From: Deltaproteobacteria bacterium
GTDB lineage: Bacteria > Desulfobacterota > Binatia > UBA9968
DNA length: 18,183 nucleotides
Reading direction: 5' to 3'
NCBI GenBank assembly: GCA_016183145.1
Contig: JACPFE010000328.1
Coordinates: 1 to 18,183 of the forward strand
Each line of letters begins with the position of its first letter. The first letter of the stretch is position 1. Of this stretch, positions 14,451 through 18,183 are shown piece after piece. The translations under genes were made by a program, and so were the position numbers. The notes under the pieces were generated by a model that ran no database searches, was not told where the DNA came from, and saw only the letters and a program-made list of their open reading frames with translations.

Positions 14451-14470
14451 ATTCCCGCGCACGCGGGAAT
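14451..14470. repeat. dRS3/REP-like palindrome ATTCCCGCG-CA-CGCGGGAAT
   Basis: Perfect 9-bp arms with a 2-nt loop, embedded in CGTCATTCCCGCG...CGCGGGAATCCAGG. This intergenic palindrome resembles the widespread dRS3-type ATTCCC...GGGAAT repeats known from Neisseria and many other proteobacteria-like genomes. It is likely an immobile or transposase-dependent small repeat. Confidence 0.7.
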
Positions 14471-14532
14471 CCAGGTTTGTTGCGCCGAATTAGCCTGGAT
14501 ACCATCCCCAAACGGGTATTTTCAAAGGAGGA

Positions 14533-14615
14533 CACGAAGAGCACGAAGTTTTTGTCGGAGTGGGATTAAAACCCGCCCTTTCTTCTTAGCCTTCGTGTCC
14601 TTCGTGCTCTTCGTG
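14533..14615. repeat. 16-bp inverted repeat CACGAAGAGCACGAAG
   Basis: CACGAAGAGCACGAAG at 14533-14548 has its exact reverse complement at 14600-14615, with 51 bp between. Each arm carries CACGAAG twice, and the right arm extends into TTCGTGTCCTTCGTG upstream, so the unit is a 9-bp-like repeat. Such CTTCGTG-rich elements occur in the intergenic gaps of many environmental genomes. Confidence 0.7.
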
Positions 14616-14674
14616 GTGAACAAAGACATTCGTGTAATGTCAAAATATTCACCGAGAATCCTGAAAAGGTAATT

Positions 14675-15466
14675 TCACGGATACGGATGGTCCAGCGCCG
14701 CCTGTTTCATCTGGGCGTGCAGATCGACCATGGTGAGCGCGCAGTATTCCATCGAATAGCCGGCGCGAAATTCCACGCTTTCCTGGAGCGCGCGGGTGAG
14801 CACGGTGCGGTTGAAGGCGCCGTGGCCCATCGCCTCTTCATCGCTCTGGCCCAGCTTATGGGTGTCCATATCGGCTTCTTCGTGGGTGGAAAAATAAATC
14901 GCGTCCTGCTTGGTGAAGCCGTACTTGGTAGTCAGCGCGGAGAACCACTCTCCCGACCACTGTGAGAGCGACTCCTCGAAGACATGCAGCCCCCAAAGCT
15001 CGACGATGGAGCCGTCGATGAAAATCTTGTGGCAGAAATCGTTGATGGCGCGGGCCGCGGGTAGATACGGATCTTCCAAGACTTCTTTCTTGGTTAGTCC
15101 CATCTTCTCGGCGGTCTGCAGCAGCACCAAGACATGTCCGGGCGCTTTGGGTGAGATCAATTCATCGGCGATCTTGGCGCAAAAGGGGCCCAAGAGATCG
15201 AAGTTGCGAACGAAGAACGGTAGATGGGTATAGTAAGAAACTGCGTTCAAGCCGTTTACTTCAAGCGAGAAATGGCCCCAGTTCTTAAAAAACTGGCGAA
15301 TCACCGGCATCGGCAGCCTGCCCTCGCGCAGTTGGGTCATGAAGGGGCCGTTGTGGATTTTTTCGTACGCATGTTTGTACAGCGTCGCGTACAAATAATC
15401 GACGTAAGTTTTGGCTTCCTCCGCGGAAAGCTTTTCACCGGCTTTCGGTTCTTTCGTTTTATTCAC
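14675..15466 (-). CDS. TenA/PqqC-like heme-oxygenase-fold protein (putative iron-dependent oxygenase)
   Basis: 263 aa, all-helical, with a layout like the TenA/PqqC/CADD superfamily of heme-oxygenase-like proteins. Candidate metal or substrate ligands are E102 and H111 (ELISPKAPGH), E156 (VELWGLHVFEE), and the late-helix block THEEADMDTH with H195, D199 and H203. The last block resembles the HxxxDxxH of diiron oxygenases of this fold, with one extra residue. TenA itself (thiaminase II) has a different cysteine-based site, so I prefer an iron-dependent oxygenase or PqqC-like enzyme; the substrate is unknown. The frame opens upstream at 15493, but GTG 15464-15466 follows GGGAGG by 6 nt and is preferred. 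It is divergent from queF. No pqq or thiamine genes are nearby. Confidence 0.8.
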   Translation of the reverse strand: MNKTKEPKAGEKLSAEEAKTYVDYLYATLYKHAYEKIHNGPFMTQLREGRLPMPVIRQFFKNWGHFSLEVNGLNAVSYYTHLPFFVRNFDLLGPFCAKIADELISPKAPGHVLVLLQTAEKMGLTKKEVLEDPYLPAARAINDFCHKIFIDGSIVELWGLHVFEESLSQWSGEWFSALTTKYGFTKQDAIYFSTHEEADMDTHKLGQSDEEAMGHGAFNRTVLTRALQESVEFRAGYSMEYCALTMVDLHAQMKQAALDHPYP

Positions 15467-15472
15467 CGTCAA

Positions 15473-15478
15473 CCTCCC
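15473..15478 (-). promoter_or_regulatory. SD sequence setting the GTG start at 15466
   Basis: GGGAGG on the minus strand ends 6 nt before GTG 15464-15466. It lies inside the longer frame that opens at 15493, so the shorter protein is favoured. Confidence 0.65.
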
Positions 15479-15507
15479 GAAGACTATACGCACTGGCTTG
15501 GTTAGGC

Positions 15508-15534
15508 GTTATCATCGCCCCCCAACTCTGTCAA
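15508..15534 (-). promoter_or_regulatory. Candidate promoter for the heme-oxygenase-fold gene
   Basis: On the minus strand a perfect -35 hexamer TTGACA (15529-15534) is followed after 15 bp by GATAAC (15508-15513, 4 of 6 to the -10). The spacer is short, so this is only a candidate. It lies in the 117-bp divergent gap shared with queF. Confidence 0.35.
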
Positions 15535-15583
15535 GTTTGCCGCTCCATTTGGAATCGCGACCACGCTACGTTAAGATGCTTCC

Positions 15584-15955
15584 ATGGCGACGGCGCCGAG
15601 CAAAAACTTGGAAACCTTTCCCAACCCCAAGCCGGAGCGGGATTACGAGATCAACATGGAGTGCCCGGAGTTCACCTGCGTCTGCCCGCGCACCGGCCAG
15701 CCGGATTTCGCGACGATCGGTATCCGCTACGTGCCGGCGGAACTTTGCGTGGAGCTGAAGTCCCTAAAACTTTATCTTTGGTCGTACCGTAACGAAGGCG
15801 CGTTCCACGAAGCCGTGATCAATCGAATTCTCGACGATCTCGTTCGAGCCGTCCAGCCGAAAGCCATGACGGTCGTCGGCGACTTCAACGTGCGCGGCGG
15901 CATCCATACGACGGTTACGGCGTCCCATGATGCCGGGACAAGGTCCGAACGTTGA
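15584..15955 (+). CDS. queF: NADPH-dependent 7-cyano-7-deazaguanine reductase QueF (short, unimodular type)
   Basis: Reduces preQ0 to preQ1 in queuosine tRNA modification; cytoplasmic. At 123 aa it is the short YkvM type rather than the two-module E. coli type. The active-site phrase FTCVCPRTGQPD contains the nucleophile C34, which forms the thioimide, and the general acid D41. The QueF signature VELKSLKLYLWSYRNEG follows (56-72) with the conserved FHE (74-76). The C-terminus has GDFNVRGGI. ATG 15584 lacks a clear SD, but the N-terminus fits the family. No other queuosine genes are in view, so it is a solitary pathway gene. It is divergent from the heme-oxygenase-fold gene. Confidence 0.95.
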   Translation: MATAPSKNLETFPNPKPERDYEINMECPEFTCVCPRTGQPDFATIGIRYVPAELCVELKSLKLYLWSYRNEGAFHEAVINRILDDLVRAVQPKAMTVVGDFNVRGGIHTTVTASHDAGTRSER

Positions 15956-16293
15956 GCCACCGGCGATTCGGGTTTCAGGATTTCAAGCGTTCGCCTGAAC
16001 GGTTTGTCCAGCGCGCCGGAGTTTTGTTGGGGTAAAACTGCGCTGTGCATAACCATGTGCATAAGCTGTGATTGCCGATGCGGAACTGTTCGTGGGCATT
16101 CCACATTCTTCACTGGCCCGGCGCGAGCGATTTTCTCAACAGATAAATCGCGCCGCGGGAAAAAATTCCATAAGCGCAAAATTTTTCTTGCTTTTTAATT
16201 AACTTTGGTTACAGTTTCTTAAGCCAAAAGTGTTTGCGATGAATCTCTCGGCGAGTTCTTTCTCTTCGCCTCCGCAAAGCGTACTGCACAATC
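15956..16293. other. Leader region of dnaB with a TGTGCATAA pair
   Basis: 338 bp with no convincing gene. It holds two identical nonamers TGTGCATAA at 16044-16052 and 16056-16064, one base away from the DnaA-box TGTGGATAA, and an AT-rich stretch around 16180-16205. A weak promoter-like pair, TTGCTT (16188-16193) and TACAGT (16210-16215) with a 16-bp spacer, could drive dnaB. Confidence 0.4.
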
Positions 16294-17679
16294 ATGGCCG
16301 GCATAGACGACAACCTGCGTAAAGTTCCGCCGCAAAACCTCGACGCCGAGTCCTCGGTGCTGGGCGGTATCTTGCTCGAAAACGAAGCGGTCAATCAGGT
16401 GCTGGAGCTATTGCGCCCGGAGGATTTTTACCGCGAGTCGCACCGCAAGGTGTTCCGCGCCATGATCGAGCTCTCCGACCGCAGCGAACCTGTGGACTTG
16501 ATCACGCTGAGCGATTGTCTCAAAAGCCGGGGCGAGCTTGAGGCCGTCGGCGGCACGGCGTACCTGGCGTCGCTCGCCGACTTCGTGCCCACCGCGGCGA
16601 ATATCTCTCACTATGCGCGCATCGTGCGCGAAAAATCGATCCTGCGCAGCCTGATCAGCACGGCTACGGAAATCGCCACCAGAGGTTACGAAGAGCAGGG
16701 CAGCGTCGAAGAGTTTCTCGACAGCGCCGAGAAAGTGATCTTCGATATCTCCGAGAAAAAGATCAAGGCTTCGTTCGTCGCCGTCGGCGACATGATCAAA
16801 GACACGCTCAAGACGGTCGAAAAACTCTACGAGCGCAAAGAGATGGTGACTGGCGTGCCCACCGGCTACGACGATTTGGACAAGCTCACCGCCGGTCTTC
16901 AGCCCGCCGAGTTGATCATCGTCGCGGGCCGGCCCGGCATGGGCAAAACTTCTTTTGCGCTTAATATCGCGGCCAACGCGGCGTTCACCGGAGCCGGCGT
17001 GGCGGTATTCTCCCTGGAGATGGCCAAGGAGCAACTGGTGCTGCGCATGCTGTGCTCGGAGGCGCGGGTCAATAGCTCCAAGGTTCGCTCCGGTTATCTT
17101 GGCGAGCGCGATTTTCCGCAGCTCGCTAAGGCCGCCGGGCGGCTCCACGAAGCGCCCATTTACATCGACGACACGCCGGCGATCTCCGTACTTGAGCTCC
17201 GCGCCAAAGCGAGACGCCTGGTGCGCGACCGGTCAAAAAAGATCGGTCTCATCGTCGTCGACTATCTCCAACTGATGCGCGGCATGGGCGCGGCGAGCAA
17301 CCGCGAACAGGAAATCTCGGAAATCTCCCGCTCCCTAAAGGCGCTGGCCAAGGAACTGAACGTGCCGGTGATCGCGCTGTCGCAGCTCAACCGGCGGGTG
17401 GAAGACCGCGGCGATCGCCGCCCGATGATGTCCGATCTGCGCGAGTCCGGCGCCATCGAGCAAGACTCCGATGTCATCATGTTCATCTACCGCGACGAGG
17501 TTTACAACAAATCGGACGAAAGCAAAAAAGGACTCGCGGAAATCATCGTCGCCAAACAAAGAAATGGACCCATCGACACGGTCACGCTGACGTTTCTCAA
17601 CGAGTACACTCGCTTCGAGAACTACACCGAGCGCGACGAGTTGGAATACAGCTACGACGAAGCGGAAGAGGGGGCTTGA
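16294..17679 (+). CDS. dnaB: Replicative DNA helicase DnaB
   Basis: Hexameric 5'-3' helicase of the replication fork, 461 aa, normal length and without an intein. The N-terminal DnaG-interacting domain begins with PPQNLDAESSVLGGILL (residues ~12-28) and includes FYRESHRKVFRAM. The RecA-like domain has Walker A GRPGMGKT (about 212-219), FSLEM, the Walker B-like LIVVDYLQLM (about 318-327), SQLNRRVEDR (about 364-373) and LRESGAIEQDSDVI, with the arginine-finger-bearing C-terminal KQRNGP. ATG 16294 lacks a good SD, but the N-terminus matches the family. In many bacteria dnaB follows rplI; here its neighbours are queF upstream and a membrane protein downstream. Confidence 0.97.
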   Translation: MAGIDDNLRKVPPQNLDAESSVLGGILLENEAVNQVLELLRPEDFYRESHRKVFRAMIELSDRSEPVDLITLSDCLKSRGELEAVGGTAYLASLADFVPTAANISHYARIVREKSILRSLISTATEIATRGYEEQGSVEEFLDSAEKVIFDISEKKIKASFVAVGDMIKDTLKTVEKLYERKEMVTGVPTGYDDLDKLTAGLQPAELIIVAGRPGMGKTSFALNIAANAAFTGAGVAVFSLEMAKEQLVLRMLCSEARVNSSKVRSGYLGERDFPQLAKAAGRLHEAPIYIDDTPAISVLELRAKARRLVRDRSKKIGLIVVDYLQLMRGMGAASNREQEISEISRSLKALAKELNVPVIALSQLNRRVEDRGDRRPMMSDLRESGAIEQDSDVIMFIYRDEVYNKSDESKKGLAEIIVAKQRNGPIDTVTLTFLNEYTRFENYTERDELEYSYDEAEEGA

Positions 17680-17710
17680 ACCCGGCCCGTGCCGCCAAGG
17701 GAACCGGTTA

Positions 17711-18183
17711 ATGGAGGTCCGAATAAACATACCTAAACCGATAGATTTTTCTCCCTCGACTGCCTCAAGCGCCGCGACGCATTTTGGTTTGTCACTTAAG
17801 GCCAGCATCATTCTCCTTCGTTGGCCCGTTGTGCTGATATGTTCCTATCTGCTGTTGTTCCCCTCGGGGGAATATCTTTCCGCGATAATTCTCAATACCT
17901 TCGTTGTTCTTTTCGTGGTGTCCAATGTCGCGATCAATTTTTTAGACGATTCCTGGTTCACGTCCTGGTCGTTTTACTACCCTCTGGTCATTGGCGACAC
18001 GATTGTTCTGACACTCTCGCTGATGATTAATGGTACCGCCGACAACGAGTTTTACTTGACTTTCTTCCTCGTCAGTCTCGCCAGCTGTATTGTGGACGAC
18101 GCTAAATTGCGCGCCGTGGTCGCCGTTCTCGCGACGATAATCTATGCGACTCTCTTATTTATTTCACCGCAGGTGATGCGCCC
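17711..18183 (+). CDS. Multi-spanning membrane protein, 3' end outside the window
   Basis: An open frame from ATG 17711 runs 157 complete codons to the window edge. AAGGGA at 17697-17702 is 8 nt upstream and supports the start. After an N-terminal stretch of about 30 residues there are about five hydrophobic segments (near 32-51, 57-77, 86-106, 114-128 and 133-152) with short loops such as LDDSWFTSW and VDDAKLR. This is the layout of an N-terminal membrane sensor domain, as seen in some histidine kinases, but no kinase or other soluble domain is in view, so that is inference. It starts 31 bp after the dnaB stop and could be cotranscribed. The partial gene cannot be named. Confidence 0.75.
   Translation, partial: MEVRINIPKPIDFSPSTASSAATHFGLSLKASIILLRWPVVLICSYLLLFPSGEYLSAIILNTFVVLFVVSNVAINFLDDSWFTSWSFYYPLVIGDTIVLTLSLMINGTADNEFYLTFFLVSLASCIVDDAKLRAVVAVLATIIYATLLFISPQVMR

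Larger units (their letters stand above)
14266..14674. other. 409-bp intergenic gap rich in inverted repeats
   Basis: No credible gene is seen between the tungsten operon start and the heme-oxygenase-fold gene. The gap holds three hairpin elements described separately (14411-14440, 14451-14470 and the 14533/14600 pair) and a short inverted repeat GACATT-cgtgt-AATGTC (14625-14641). The promoter of the tungsten operon must lie here, but no clear -35/-10 pair could be assigned. Confidence 0.5.

Noticed and set aside
14533..14615. CRISPR-like or IS terminal repeats
   Set aside because: There are only two arms in inverted orientation around a 51-bp spacer, with no array, no cas gene and no transposase.
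17335..17811. Minus-strand frame of 158 codons over the end of dnaB
   Set aside because: Antisense to conserved DnaB helicase motifs and overlapping the start of the downstream membrane protein gene.

Overview
The window is about 18.2 kb of bacterial chromosome with moderately high GC. It has dense gene packing, GTG/TTG starts behind strong Shine-Dalgarno (SD) sequences, and many short intergenic repeats. No rRNA, tRNA, CRISPR array or transposase gene is visible. Orphan NMT1/THI5-type binding proteins, a DUF885 protein, a tungsten-type aldehyde:ferredoxin oxidoreductase and a heme-oxygenase-fold enzyme together resemble uncultured soil/subsurface lineages (Binatota/Desulfobacterota-like, Methylomirabilota/Rokubacteria, Tectomicrobia). 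That taxonomic placement is inference only.

Left part (80-3452, minus strand): three paralogous periplasmic substrate-binding proteins in tandem, with no permease or ATPase beside them. Divergent from them (3702-5267, plus) is an AMP-forming acyl-CoA ligase with a good candidate sigma70 promoter. A 165-bp repeat-rich gap follows, then a DUF885 family protein (5433-7043) and a coiled-coil protein of unknown function (7399-8307).

Centre (8572-14265, minus strand): a compact tungsten cluster. In transcription order it holds a MobA-MoaD fusion, an aldehyde ferredoxin oxidoreductase (AOR), a 59-residue unknown protein, then TupA, TupB and TupC of a tungstate ABC importer. The logic is self-contained: import tungstate, help build the pterin cofactor, and use it in AOR. 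Two oddities stand out. A perfect 67-bp tandem duplication frameshifts the end of tupC, and the intact ancestral tail is still readable downstream. A pair of inverted 9-bp repeat arrays brackets the AOR stop codon, encodes the last residues of AOR and abuts the ribosome binding site of the 59-aa gene.

Right part: a 409-bp repeat-rich gap, a TenA/PqqC-like heme-oxygenase-fold protein (14675-15466, minus), a divergent queF (15584-15955, plus), the replicative helicase dnaB (16294-17679, plus), and the start of a multi-spanning membrane protein that runs off the window (17711 onward).

Several starts were set by SD position rather than by the longest frame (1096, 2445, 3452, 15466). Gene functions are assigned from motifs read by eye; no database search was possible.
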